A stretch of 64,000 bases of DNA from Stromatinia cepivora. Lineage: Eukaryota > Ascomycota > Leotiomycetes > Helotiales > Sclerotiniaceae. The position numbers were made by a program, and so were the translations under genes. The notes beneath the pieces are model-generated. The model made no database searches. It saw only the letters and a program-made list of their open reading frames with translations, and was not told the origin of the DNA. The stretch spans positions 62,001-126,000 of the forward strand of contig RCTD01000042.1 in NCBI GenBank assembly GCA_014898415.1, written 5' to 3'. Positions 13,950 to 25,634 of the stretch are shown in pieces. How positions within the stretch are numbered: the first letter of the stretch is position 1; the number at the start of each line of letters is the position of its first letter.

Positions 13950-16132
13950 ACCGATTTCCCTACATCGTGCACGACCCCACATCTTACACGCCCTTCATAT
14001 TCCTATTACGATCACTTCAAAATTCGATATTAATTATAAATTATAAGATATAAAACTACAATTCTTTTTGAATAATAAAAAGATATAATATTATCCTATA
14101 GAATTAAAAAACCTTTACATTTTCAATTTCGATGAAACCTTGATATATCGCCCAATTTTTAAATACAATATCCCCCCTTTTTCTTCCATTATTGATTTAT
14201 CAATCTCTACAATATCGTAATCCTTTATAATTTCTTAAAATACTAAATCTATAATAGAAAAACATTTTTGAATCATTTGTATTCTTTTAATAGAAAATAT
14301 TAATAATTTCCAAACTCTTTTTACCCCTTCTTTAATATTATATACAATTTGATAATCGATTTCCTTTTGTATTATCTTCTTTTTAATCGTTCTATTCTTC
14401 TATTTCTTTTCAATTTTCTTTTCAATTTTCTTTTACTTCTTAACTTTTTTTTTTGTTCAATAACCAATACCCCCATTAATTAATAGATTCTAATTTTTTC
14501 GATTTGCAAAAAAGAATATAAAAAAGTATTTCCACTTTTTTCCTTTATTAGGTTTCAATATTTAGAATGGGTTCTTTTTTTTTTTTGATTTTCAAAACTT
14601 CTTTTAAACCTTTTGCTTTATACAATTGAATATTAATATTAATTATATATATAAATGTAGCTTTAAAAAGCTTCTGAATAATATCGGAATTCTATTTGAG
14701 GCGAAACTTTAATTTGAAGTGACAAAAAGTTTTAGTTGTATATAATATCTTTATTTTATTCCTTATAAATTGTATCGATATAAATGATATAAAGATTTAT
14801 TTTGATTCAATATTGTGAATAGTAATATTCTTATTTATAAAATAAATACCAGCTTTTTCGAAAGATTTCAGGATATTATGAATAATAGCAGATTGAGCCT
14901 AAGCAATCTTAAATATCATCCAAAAGTTACATTTCGATATTTCAATAATATTTTTGCTTTTATATATTAGATTATTGAATTCTATATTATAATTCATCGA
15001 AAGGAGAAGGAAGTAGTTTATATCAAGAGGTTGGAATTGATATATAGAATAGAGGGGGAGAATTAATAAAATGATCTTCAATTCGTCGCATTTCGATATA
15101 AATTCCATATTCATATAACTAGAATGATTATCTACAATCAATAAACAATATCCTTTCCCTACTTTTGAATAAATATAACATTGAAAAACTTTATTAAGTT
15201 AGATGAGGCCGAATACATTCAACAACCATTCATTGCTTGAAACTTCGAAATAAGTCTGATCCTTCACTCCTATCTCATCAACCCATATATCCTATAAATC
15301 TCCAGATTTCCCTTTATAAATTAAAGTAAATGGAATAATTATATTGTTGGCATATATACATGCTAAAAGGGTGATAAACTCTTTCGATCCATCCTGTCTA
15401 GCTTTCGTAGTTCTACTATGATTATATACATTAGTATTCATTATCTTTTTCATAATCCTCTTTAAACCAATCATAAAACCCTTTTTATCCCAATTGTATA
15501 TATTCTTGGATGATATATTATATTTTATAATTATTTTTATTAACTAAATGAAAAAAAGAGGGATATTAGTATAACTCTTTTAAATAATAAAATTCAACAA
15601 TAATACAAAATAATTCAAATCAGATCATAAAAATACTCAAATATAGCAACATTATCAACTTTCATATACAAATTATTAATATATCAGAGATACCGACTTT
15701 GAAGATGTATTTTATATTTTTTTACGAAATTTATTGTCCAGTTCTTCCCTAGAAAGCGGCCTATAATCTCTTCCGTAAGGTTTTTGATTATACAATTTAT
15801 AGGGAGTATAGATCTTTATATCAATTTGTTAATTTGATTAATTAAAATCTCTTTTTGCTCTTTTGAAAGAGATTAATGAGTTTCAGTATATACAATATTG
15901 CGAAAAATGGTTTTGCTTTTATGGTGCCGAAAGAGTATTGAATGATTGATTTTAAAGAAATTTGTTATTTGAGTATATTTAGAATACTCTTTCTTTTTAA
16001 TTTGAGCTAATGCGAGTTTTATACAGGCTTTTGAAGGTATATTGTCGTTATATCCGTTTATGGTGGTTGATATTTTATAAAATTAAAAATGTGTGCAAGA
16101 TGTGGGGTCGTGCATGATGTAGGGAAATCGGT
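13950..16132 (-). mobile_element. pogo-like (Tc1/mariner) DNA transposon with intact TIRs
   Basis: About 40-bp terminal inverted repeats bracket 2,183 bp. The left end reads ACCGATTTCCCTACATC and continues ACGACCCCACATCTT; the right end (16,091-16,132) is its reverse complement with about two transitions. Each end abuts a TA dinucleotide (13,948-13,949 and 16,133-16,134), the Tc1/mariner target site. It contains one minus-strand transposase frame. Its ends are far richer in G and C than the surroundings. Confidence 0.93.
14100..16066 (-). pseudogene. pogo-family transposase (CENP-B-type HTH plus DDE_1), mutated
   Basis: The N-terminus (about 16,064-15,550) resembles the psq/CENP-B helix-turn-helix DNA-binding half of pogo transposases (ACIKLALAQIKKKEYSKY, then GRFLGKNWTINFVKKYK). 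The catalytic half is longer and better preserved: NWDKKGFMIG (about 15,500), GSKEFITLLACIYANN (about 15,380), LLIVDNHSSYMNMEF (about 15,130) and FQPLDINYF (about 15,010). All three acidic positions of the D-D-D triad are still aspartates. There are only a few stops in the catalytic core (for example at a likely Gln in GDL-stop-DIW), and the start codon appears changed to ATA. A basic C-terminal tail continues towards 14,100. It is inactive as it stands. Confidence 0.85.
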
Positions 16133-16134
16133 TA

Positions 16135-16290
16135 ATTCAACCAATTGATAAACGATTTAATCGATTTGATCAATTCATTCATCATTTTGATCAATTTGGT
16201 CAATTATTTTAGTCAATTTGATCAATTTCCAATAAATTAACCAAAGCAATCAAAATGACCAATCTAATTGATTTAGAATTTATGAATTTT
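16135..16290. repeat. Degenerate minisatellite of TTGATCAAT-type units
   Basis: It is built from about ten imperfect 9-12 bp units such as TTTGATCAATT, TTTGGTCAATT and TTAGTCAATTT, directly to the right of the pogo element. It may belong to the 3' untranslated part of the LTR element whose LTR starts at 16,374. Confidence 0.7.
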
Positions 16291-16360
16291 TACAAAACCT
16301 GGTTTCCGATGAAATAGCAATAGAATAAAAAAATGAAACGCTTAAGGGCAAGCTTTTCCG

Positions 16361-16655
16361 AAAGGGGGGATAGTATCACAAATCATGAATTATAGGAGAT
16401 TAATCATATGATACCCTTTTTCTTTTATATCAATTTATAAACTGATCATCTGTATACATACATTACGAATTATATGATTTAATATAGTAAAATGATAACC
16501 CTAATAATATATATATACAATTCTGCAACCTACAAATAGATATTTATATATATATATCTAATCGTTCTTTACAAGTTATAATTCTTTAATTGTAGATTCT
16601 AAGGAATATAATTGACCCTGTTTATTCAGCTCTACTACGGCTTTTGTGCGTCACA
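16361..16655 (+). repeat. Polypurine tract plus family-A LTR (3' LTR)
   Basis: The purine run GAAAGGGGGGA (about 16,360-16,370) lies just before the LTR at 16,374-16,655 (282 bp, ends TATCACA ... GTGCGTCACA). The tract makes this a 3' LTR of a plus-strand element whose body has been largely replaced or deleted. It is the inverted partner of the LTR at 12,794-13,075. Confidence 0.75.
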
Positions 16656-16851
16656 GATTTAGGTTTATTTTATTGAATTTAAAGTATATTATAAATTCAG
16701 ACGATCTAAATCTGATTTATATATCAATTAATGATCAAAAAGCTGATGACCTTACTAAGTCATTAGCTCGAATTAAATTAATCGAATTTTTAAAATAGAT
16801 TAATTTATACTGATATTATTAAAATATTTAATATATTTATTAAGGGAGTGT
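16656..16851 (+). mobile_element. Copia-3 fragment: end of RNase H and polypurine tract
   Basis: The plus frame reads YISINDQKADDLTKSLARIK, the hallmark end of a Copia RNase H (ADxLTK), followed by a short spacer and the purine run ATTAAGGGAGTG just before an LTR. The upstream part was displaced by the family-A LTR ending at 16,655. Confidence 0.75.
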
Positions 16852-17146
16852 ATAAGAATTTCTAATAAGTTTATTAAATCACTTAATAATATTAATCGAA
16901 CCAATAATTATATGATCACATAATATATTAATAATATAATTTAATATTATTAAATTTTATTATTATATGAAATTTTGATTATATATTATATTAGAATGAT
17001 TTATAATGGAATAGAATATAATAAAAGCATATAGAACTTTCTTATTTCTAAAATTAAATATTATTGATTACTATTTCATTCCATTATATAAAATAATTCT
17101 ATAAGATTCGATTTAAATCGATCTTATTTATAATCATAGAATATTA
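16852..17146 (+). repeat. Copia-3 LTR (at least 295 bp)
   Basis: It starts TATAAGAATTTCTAATAAG directly after the Copia-3 polypurine tract. The reverse complement of this stretch is found at 25,043-25,207 plus 25,502-25,634, where another LTR has split it. The right boundary is only the limit of similarity between the two copies; the true LTR could extend to about 17,250. Confidence 0.75.
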
Positions 17147-17868
17147 TAGAATTTCATAGAATCTTATCAAATACTATAAATAAAAAGATTTTCTTCAAAG
17201 AATTCTTCTGAAAAACAAACAAAATAAATTCAATATTCAACACACTCATATTTTGACTTTAATCATTATATATTCGATCACCCTCTTAAGCTATATAACT
17301 AAGTCTTCCACTATAATAATAGTGAATAATATTATTATTATATTATTCATTATTATTAACCGATCAACCTCCTCCAAGAATAAATGAATTCAATTAGGAG
17401 TAGTAGTGATGTTTAGTTGTTTTGTTTTTAATTGATATAATAAGTAATATAATGAATTAGATTCTGGTTTTATTGTTTTGTTTAATTATTGATTTATAAA
17501 AAGAATATTATCAATAATTTGTAATATATTCTTAAATAGAAAAGCAAACTCCTTTAAAATTTGTTTGTGAGTTGTAATTTTCGATTCGAAATTATTCTTT
17601 TCAATATATCGAAATTCTTAAAAATATATTGAAACAGAATTTCTGTTAGTTTGAATAAAATTATTATTTTATTGATTGGAATATATTAAACTAATTTTGT
17701 ATATTTGTTGATAATAATAAGGATAATATTATATATATATTTATTTATTTTTAAAAAAGGTAGATTTATAATAAAATCTATTATTATTTCTTTTCAAAGA
17801 TTAAAAAGAAATAATAGGATTTAGAATTTGTTATAGAATTGATAATATTTTATAATTGTTTATTAATA
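17147..17868. other. AT-rich DNA without recognisable feature
   Basis: It contains a short imperfect palindrome around 17,310-17,360 (AATAATAGTG and ATATTATTATTATATTATTC). No protein motif, LTR or TIR was recognised. Confidence 0.5.
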
Positions 17869-17873
17869 GATAA

Positions 17874-18039
17874 TATTAACTTTTGGTACAGGAAGTAGTA
17901 GTATTGTTGACTATATAGATTGAACTAAGGATTTATAATTCTAATAGGAATAGAATTGAGATTATCCCTAAATATAATTTGTACACCATTATGATCACAT
18001 GATTTCAATTCTAATTCTATAATGACTTCATTTTTAACA
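17874..18039 (-). repeat. Copia-1 3' LTR (166 bp)
   Basis: This is the left copy on the plus strand. It is the most heavily mutated of the four Copia-1 LTRs (for example ATCACATGAT where the solo LTR has ATCACGTGAC). The purine-rich AATAGAAGAG precedes it on the minus strand. Confidence 0.92.
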
Positions 18040-21000
18040 CTCTTCTATTAAGGATATCCTATTCGATCCTTTTAGACTATTAATCCTAACATTTTCTTGA
18101 ATCTTTCGAAAACAATCTTTACACAAGACTTTATCACTCTACTAACAATTATATTGTATATATTGATATAATTAATAACAATTTTCTTTTTTTCTATCAA
18201 ATCCTTAATAAAATGATAATTGATATCTATATACTTGAATCGTTTATACAAATATAGGTTTTTGATTAAAACTAAAACATTTTGATTATCATTAAGCATT
18301 TGAATTGTATCTCCGTTTTTTTTAATATAATTTAATCTGAATAGATCTTTAAATATTTATACAATCCATCTCCTTTATTTGATGAATATTATTATTGTAA
18401 TATATTCTGATTCTGTATTAGAGATAATTACAGATATTTATTTCTTATTAGTTTATAATATAAAGCTTTTATAGAATATCATAACTCTCTTTGAAACATT
18501 TTTCCGGTTATATTTGTTATTAGTCTAATCTGTATCTATATATACCTTTATTGTATTATTAAATATATTATATTCTTTACAGATATCAGATTGTATTCCT
18601 TTTAGCCTGAACCATAACTTCTATTTGATTATTGATCATAGATATCGTATCAGATTTTTCAAAGCTATAATATAATGTTTTATTGGTTTTGCTATAAATT
18701 GTGAAAATCTTTCAATTGAGAATATTATATTTGATCGAATATATATTATTGAATAAATCATACTTCTTATTCATTATTGATATTTGTTCATATCTATCAA
18801 TTCATTATCATCGATTGCTGATCGGAGATAGATATAATTCATTATTAATAGTTTCTTAGTTTGGTATTGCCTATATATAATATTATATTTGATTAATATA
18901 ATATCGAGATATTCTTTTTAATCCATAATTAATATATACATTTTTCTATTACGAATAACTCTAATATTTAGAATCTTATTAATCTCCCTTAGATTTTTGA
19001 TGTTAAAATAAATTGATAACTTTTTATCAAATCAAATGATTTACAATGATATATATAATACAATAATAATATCGTTGATATATATTAGTAATATTATATT
19101 ATGGTTTTTGGATATATATAGATATAGATTTGCTAAACTTTGTATAAAGTTTATATCTAAAAGCTCTTTCTTCAATAATAAACTCCAATCTCTTCTAATT
19201 TGTTTCAAATTATATAAACTTTATAAAACTTATAATATATGTCCCTTTTGATTTTGATATTTTGAAATAATTTGAAATAGATTTCTTCCTTCAAATATAA
19301 TTCAATAAAGGCATTTTTGATATCGAAATATAAATATTCTAAATTTTCCTTTACAATGATAATTAAAAATAGTCTACGTATATTTAGCTTTATTATTGAT
19401 ACAAATATTTCTTTATAATCTTTTCTTAATATCTAATTAAACCTTCAAACCATTAATCTTGTCTTAAATTGTTCTATTTTATTATCTTTAGTTTTAATTA
19501 TAAATATCTATTTCATCAAAACCAGATTATTTTCTTTAAGGAATATATATTCTTCCTAAATATTATTTTGAATTAAAAATATAATTTCCTTTTGAATAAC
19601 TTTCTTTCATTTTTCAGAATATTCTCGATTTGATATTATTTCCTTATAAATTCTTAGTATTTTGATTCTCAGAACTTTTTCGATTAAATATACTATACTT
19701 TCTATATTATCTATATCTATTAACGAAATTATAAAATCTAAAACAATTTTGTTTTTGATATAAAGATCCATTTTATAAATAATTGAAATTATAATTATAA
19801 TATATTCTATATTTTCTTAAATTTTGATATATTTTGATATATTTGTTTATAACTTTTGAATATTCTAAGAATATATCGATTCTCGAAATATCCCGCAACT
19901 TATTATATCTTTACTTTTTCAGAATAATTTTGGGATTGATATAAGTATAACATTTACTCCCTCAAACTTTGTATATCTTTATATCTAATATTATATCTAT
20001 AAAAATTTCTATAAGAAATCGATCTATTTTGTTTATATCAGAATCAATACTAATATGATTTCTAATATAAGTATTATACTTTACAATTTCATTTTAAAAC
20101 TTTAATAATAATTCAACTTCTTTTAATATTACTTTTATATCTATTTCTACAATCCTTATATTCCATTCTATAGATTTATTTTGATATGAAAAAGTAATTA
20201 TTATAACTTCGGATTATATATCTAATGATTATTCATAAATAATTTATAGGAGTTCTGATATATTGTTAATCCTGATTATAATAATCTTTTCTTCAATAGT
20301 TAATTCTATTTCCTTTTTCCAAGTTTTCAATATTTGAATTGTATTTTTCTTTTGTTTAAATAGTATAATCCAATTTATTTTTGTATAATTATCAATAATC
20401 AATATAAAATAACGATTCCTTCGAATCGATTTTGAGAATGATTCTGTAATATCGAAATATATAAATTCGAGTCTCTTTGATTTATACAGATTTAATTGTT
20501 TTGGAATACAATTGGTTATTCTAGTGAATATATATATTTTATAAATATCTAATTCAATTAGAACCTTTATTAACTTAATTATATTGAATACCTTATATAG
20601 ATTCTTAATCTTATCTAAATCTAAATAATTAAATCTTCGATATTATAATAGATATCTCTTTTTCTCCTTAAATATTAATTCATTATCGATATCTTTAATA
20701 TCATCAATTATCTTTAAAGAAAAGCCTTTTTCCTGATCATTTTGATATATACTCGAATAAAGAATTATATCCTTATATCCTTTGATTATATATAAAACTA
20801 TATATATTCCGTTTTATATTCTAATACAGATAACTTTCTTATTATTCTTCTTGAAATATATATAATAAAAATTGAATTCCTTTTGCAGCTTTATTTCGCA
20901 GATTCTTTTTCCTAATAGCAAATTTACTTTTAGTTTTAATATATATAATATATTTGAAAATAATATCTTAGAATTATTTTTGTATACTATATCTATTAAA

Positions 21001-22500
21001 CCTTAATAATAATAATATATTACTTTTTTATCAATTTTTATTCTTTGTTTAACAATAAATTTTATTGATTTGAATAATGAAGATTAATCAGATATATATA
21101 AAGAAATGTTTATATTAGTATACTATTTGTTAAAGGAAACTTATTAATGATTTCTTTTATCAAATTGTAATCTTCTTTTATTATATCCTCAATATCGAAG
21201 TTTGATTCAGAGATATTATTAATAAAGTATATTTGATCTTTTTTATTGAAATAAATTTTTTTCAGATTTAATGATCCTCTTCTTTTTTGATAATAAAGAT
21301 AATTGTAAAGGAATTTGTTGATTTATACTAAATATAAATAGTTTCATATATAATGATCTTTTTTTTAATATAGATTGCAAATATTATTTGAAATTTCAAA
21401 ATCTGATTCTTAATATCAAAAAATATACCTAAATCTTTTCGCAATTTATATTTATTTTAATTTATCTTTAAAACGAAGTTCTTTAATTTATAAATATTTG
21501 ATTTTATTATTAATATTAAAATTGATTTAGATATCCAATATATCTATTACTCTTTGATAATCGATTGAAAGATTATATATTAAAACCAAAAACAAGACAA
21601 TATTTTGATATATTGATCGATAGTTTTTATCTATAATCCTTAATTTCCTTCTATATTCTTTCAATTTGTTTTAGATTTCGATAATGATCATATCAAAATA
21701 GATATTGGATTGGAATTTGAAGTTCTGGATCATCATTATATATATATTGATTATAATTATACTAACTCTGATATATTTTGATTTAAAATATCTCCAGAGT
21801 ATATATACTATTGAATATTCATTGATAAAGGCTTTATTATCATTATTGAATATTATACAAATATACAATAATATATTCATTTCGTCCTTTAAATATTCCG
21901 ATTTCAATTCGATATTATAACATACACAATCATTGATTTTATAGGCAAATACTATATTGAATCCTACAATCTATATATATTCGTTTAATGTTTAATCAAT
22001 TATATAAAATCATCTTTTCCTTTTTAATTATATCTTCATTTATCTAAACTATCATTTATAATTGTTTTGATCGAACTTCGAAGAATTGTTTGATTCTAAT
22101 ATTATAAAGGTTTCTTGTTATTTAATAAATATCAAAAATAATCTTCAGATTTTTAAAACAATCTTAAAAAATATATAATAAATAAATTCAGAATAATAAA
22201 GAAATATAAAAATAAAACAATAAGAAAATTCGTAAAATCATATTATAATATATTTTCTTATAATTATACGAACTTACTTTTCATCTTTACTATAATTCTG
22301 TATCGGCATTATACAGATTGTTTTCCGCTTTGATTTATAATATTATAAGTTATAAACTATATTGTTGTATTTCAATTCTATTTCAATAATATTATATAAA
22401 AACTCTGATTTTCATTCTATTTTATCTTTACTAATTATACTAATCCTTTCTCGATTTGTTTTGTTTTTTAATTATTATTATACAATTGGATTTTATAATC

Positions 22501-22666
22501 TATTAACTTTTGATATAAGAAATAATAATATTATTGATTATATAGATTGAACTAAGAATCTATAATTCTAATAGGAATAGAATTGAGGTTATCCCCAAAT
22601 ATGGTTTGTGCATCATTATGATCACATGACCTCAATTCTAATTCTATGATGGCCTCATTTCCAACA
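22501..22666 (-). repeat. Copia-1 5' LTR (166 bp)
   Basis: This is the right copy. It is identical in length to the left LTR, starts TATTAAC and ends CCAACA on the plus strand, and keeps more C and G than its partner. Confidence 0.92.
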
Positions 22667-22671
22667 GATAG

Positions 22672-25042
22672 TATATATTTGTATTTATTTTTTTATATTT
22701 TTCATTATATTGGATCAGAAATATTTGTTTTTTAGGATTTCCTAGGTTTCTTTGATACTTTAATAATTCTTTATAAGATTATTATAATAGATCTTTAAGA
22801 TTTCGGCTTTTATAATTTTATTTAATAGTATAAAGGTATATTTATTATAAATGAACAAATTGTTGATATCGATTTTCCAAAGTATAATATCTTCAATTGA
22901 ATTATATCAGTATTTCAGATACTTTTTGTTTTTTGTAAAATCGTTATTCTTTTAAAATTATAACAAAGTATTTTTTATCGATTTTAATATTAATTCAAAT
23001 ATTATTTTGTTATTAATTAATATATTAATTATTTATAATCAATTTTTATCAATGATCCTTTAGAATTATATAAAAGTAAATTATATTCTTTCTATTGGAA
23101 AAGGTTTATAATATTTTGTAAAGGTTTTATTTTTATTTTCGAAAGAAGGAAAATTGTAATTATTATTATAATACTTTTCAATTTATTTTGTAATATAAAT
23201 AGTATTTTGTTGATATTATTTATATTTTCGGTATAATCTAATTATTTTAATAGATTATTGATAGGATTGAATTTGTTTGATTTATAAATAATTATAAAGT
23301 TGTAAATAATCAGGATTTCAGTTTATTATATTTGTTTATTATTGAATTCTTTTTTTTAATAAAATATTGAAGATTATTATAATCTGTTTTGATTATAATG
23401 ATATATTGATTATTTGTAATATAATATTGTTATTAAATAAAAACTATATAAATAATTAAAAGTTTCTAATTATAAATGAAGTACTTTTATTCTATTAAAT
23501 TGAATTTTCTTGAATAAAAGGCAATAGAATATCATCAAAAAATAATAGGATCGTTTATATTATCAGAAAATAATTGAAAAAGTATATATTCTAATATAAA
23601 TCTAGAAATATTAGTTTCGATTAAAATTCGGAATATTAGATCGAAATATCGAAGTATTGATATAATAATAAAGATTTCTTTGAAGTTATCAAAAGTATTT
23701 TGAATTCTTCTTATTTATTTGAATTCTAATATAATTTTTTTGGGGGTATTTTATAATAAATTTGTTAGATTATAAATAGAAGTTTATAAAGTTTAAAAAG
23801 ATTTGAATTTTATGAAAGGATATCATCAATATTGGTTATTCAATAATGGTTTAAATTTTATTTGGTTTTATAATAATACTTTTTTTTGATATAATGAAAT
23901 CCAGGAATTCTATTTTGTATATATAGAATATATATTTCTTTAATAGATATTATTACCATTTGCAAAAGAAAATCGGAAATTTTCTATTCAAGATCCCTAA
24001 ATAGAATTTTATTATCAATAATCTCTATTTGAATAATAAATAATTTAAACTTCCTATATTATTCTAGAAAATTGTTATATCAAATTATATTAAATATAAT
24101 CTACATCTTATATTGAAAACGAACATCATCGATTTCAATCAAATTCCGATAGATCGCTACAAATTGTTCAACCAATTCAAGTATTATAAATCAGAACACT
24201 TATATATAAAAAGTATAACAATATATTTATATTTTCGATTCGATTTAATCGATTATATATACATAATATTATATCTCACTCTTAAATAATATAATATATA
24301 ACTCGAATTGTTCTATAATTAATAATTACTACAAATTAGTTTTAGATTCAATATCATCGTTAAATTTAATAATAAAATTTATAGATTTTAGTATATATAT
24401 ATCTTATTACAAACTATAACTAACACAAAAATACAATCTTAACCAATTAGATTAGCTTTTTGAATAAAGAGACCCCTAATTATTAAATAAATCATCACTT
24501 CTTGAAAAGAAAAAAGAATCATCGAAGGACTTCGAATAATCAGATCATTTAATCAAAGTTTTCTTCCTCTGATTTTGGGATCTTCGAATTTGCTTAAATG
24601 AAGGTCCTTGAATTTCGATTAAAAAAATAAAAGGAATTTCAAATACTATTGTTAACCTGAATACCTATATAAATATCATTTGGGACTCAAAAAGAGATTG
24701 CACTATTACAAAGCTCATCATCACCATAACTTTCAATTATCGATTCTCCTCTTTCAAACTTATAATCATTATATAAAAATCTTATAATTATAATAATAAT
24801 TCGGAAAGAACAATTGAATCACTAAAAACATCAACTTTATATATTAGAATCTTCTCTTTATTAATCTTCTTTTTTCCAATAATAATATTATCCAATCCTG
24901 TATTTATATTTTCTTCGAAGAATTGTTGAAATAATTGAGAAAAAGGAAAGGATTCCTTAGAATATATTTTCGAAGGTTCGGAGTATACAAAAGGAGAAAT
25001 TCGTTATATTATAAAAGTAATGGTATACTTTTAAAAGGGTTT
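22672..25042 (-). mobile_element. Gypsy-B relic (RT end, RNase H and downstream), truncated
   Basis: Near 23,900-23,650 the minus strand reads KPNKIxTIIExPILM, then IQIFLNFINFYL. This is the Gypsy segment between RT and RNase H (usual FLGxANFYRRFI). RNase H residues follow to about 23,200. An earlier part (24,975-24,700) gives SQLFQQFFEENINTGLDNII, unassigned. The segment 24,975-25,042 resembles 12,590-12,655 of Gypsy-A. Both ends are cut by other repeats. Confidence 0.7.
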
Positions 25043-25634
25043 AATATTCTATAATTATAAATAAGATCGATTTAAATCGAATCTTATAGAATTATTTTAT
25101 ATAATGAAATGAAATAGTAACCAATAATATTTAACCTTAGAAATAAGAAAGTTCTACATGCTTCCATCACATTCTATTCCATTATAAATCATTCTAATAT
25201 GATATATTGTGAGAAAGTTGGGATATCAAGGCCTAATGCGTAGCTAGTTCGTAGTCATATGATCATATGACTCTTCGTAGTTAAATATAAGAAAGGGCTC
25301 TGCTCCCCTTTTCTTGATAGAAAATTAATCGTCTTTCCATTAGTCTTTTTGTACCCTATTTGTACACAATCCAAACTATTATCTAAATCTACTAATTTTA
25401 CTATTTGAAGTTTTTATAATATAATTTGATCAATTCCAATTCCCATTTCCCCTCGCAACGTGCTATCGGGACGCATGTATCTCGACCTACCTTTTTCACC
25501 ATATGATCAAAATTTCATATAATAATAAAATTTAATAATATTAAATTATATTATTAATATATCACGTGATCATATAACCATCGGTTCTGTTAATATTATT
25601 AAGTGATTTAATAAACTTATTAGAAATTCTTATA
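25043..25634 (-). repeat. Copia-3 solo LTR, split by a nested LTR
   Basis: It is the reverse complement of 16,852-17,146, interrupted at 25,208-25,501. The two halves join without loss when the insert is removed. No Copia-3 coding sequence adjoins it. Confidence 0.8.
25208..25501 (+). repeat. Family-D solo LTR (294 bp) nested in the Copia-3 LTR
   Basis: It starts TGTGAGAAAGTTGG and ends ACCTTTTTCACCA, with TG..CA ends as in LTRs. The Copia-3 LTR sequence is split exactly here. The flanks TATAT and TATGA are compatible with a short, mutated target duplication. It is much less AT-biased than its 5000-5292 relative (retains GCGTAGCTAG and CTCGCAACGTGC). Confidence 0.82.

Larger units (their letters stand above)
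17874..22666 (-). mobile_element. Complete Copia-1 retrotransposon with both LTRs and TSD
   Basis: This is a 4,793-bp element with LTRs of 166 bp at both ends. The flanking 5-mers are GATAA (17,869-17,873) and GATAG (22,667-22,671), a target duplication differing by one G/A transition. On the minus strand the order is protease region (about 21,200-20,900), integrase (about 20,500-19,700), RT (about 19,560-18,900) and RNase H (18,300-18,072, NQNVLVLIKNLYLYKRFKY). The RT catalytic box near 19,085 reads YINDI where the window's first copy has YIDDI, so a catalytic Asp became Asn. Stops are abundant. It is not mobile by itself. Confidence 0.94.

Noticed and set aside
13950..16132. Possibility of a CRISPR-like or satellite array from the repeated ends
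   Set aside because: The repeats are a single inverted pair at the ends of one transposase-coding element with TA flanks.
22270..22330. Sequence resembling a segment of the antisense ORF region near 34,440 (CATCTT..TATAATTCTGTAT)
   Set aside because: Only about 20 bp of similarity in AT-rich DNA, which is compatible with chance.
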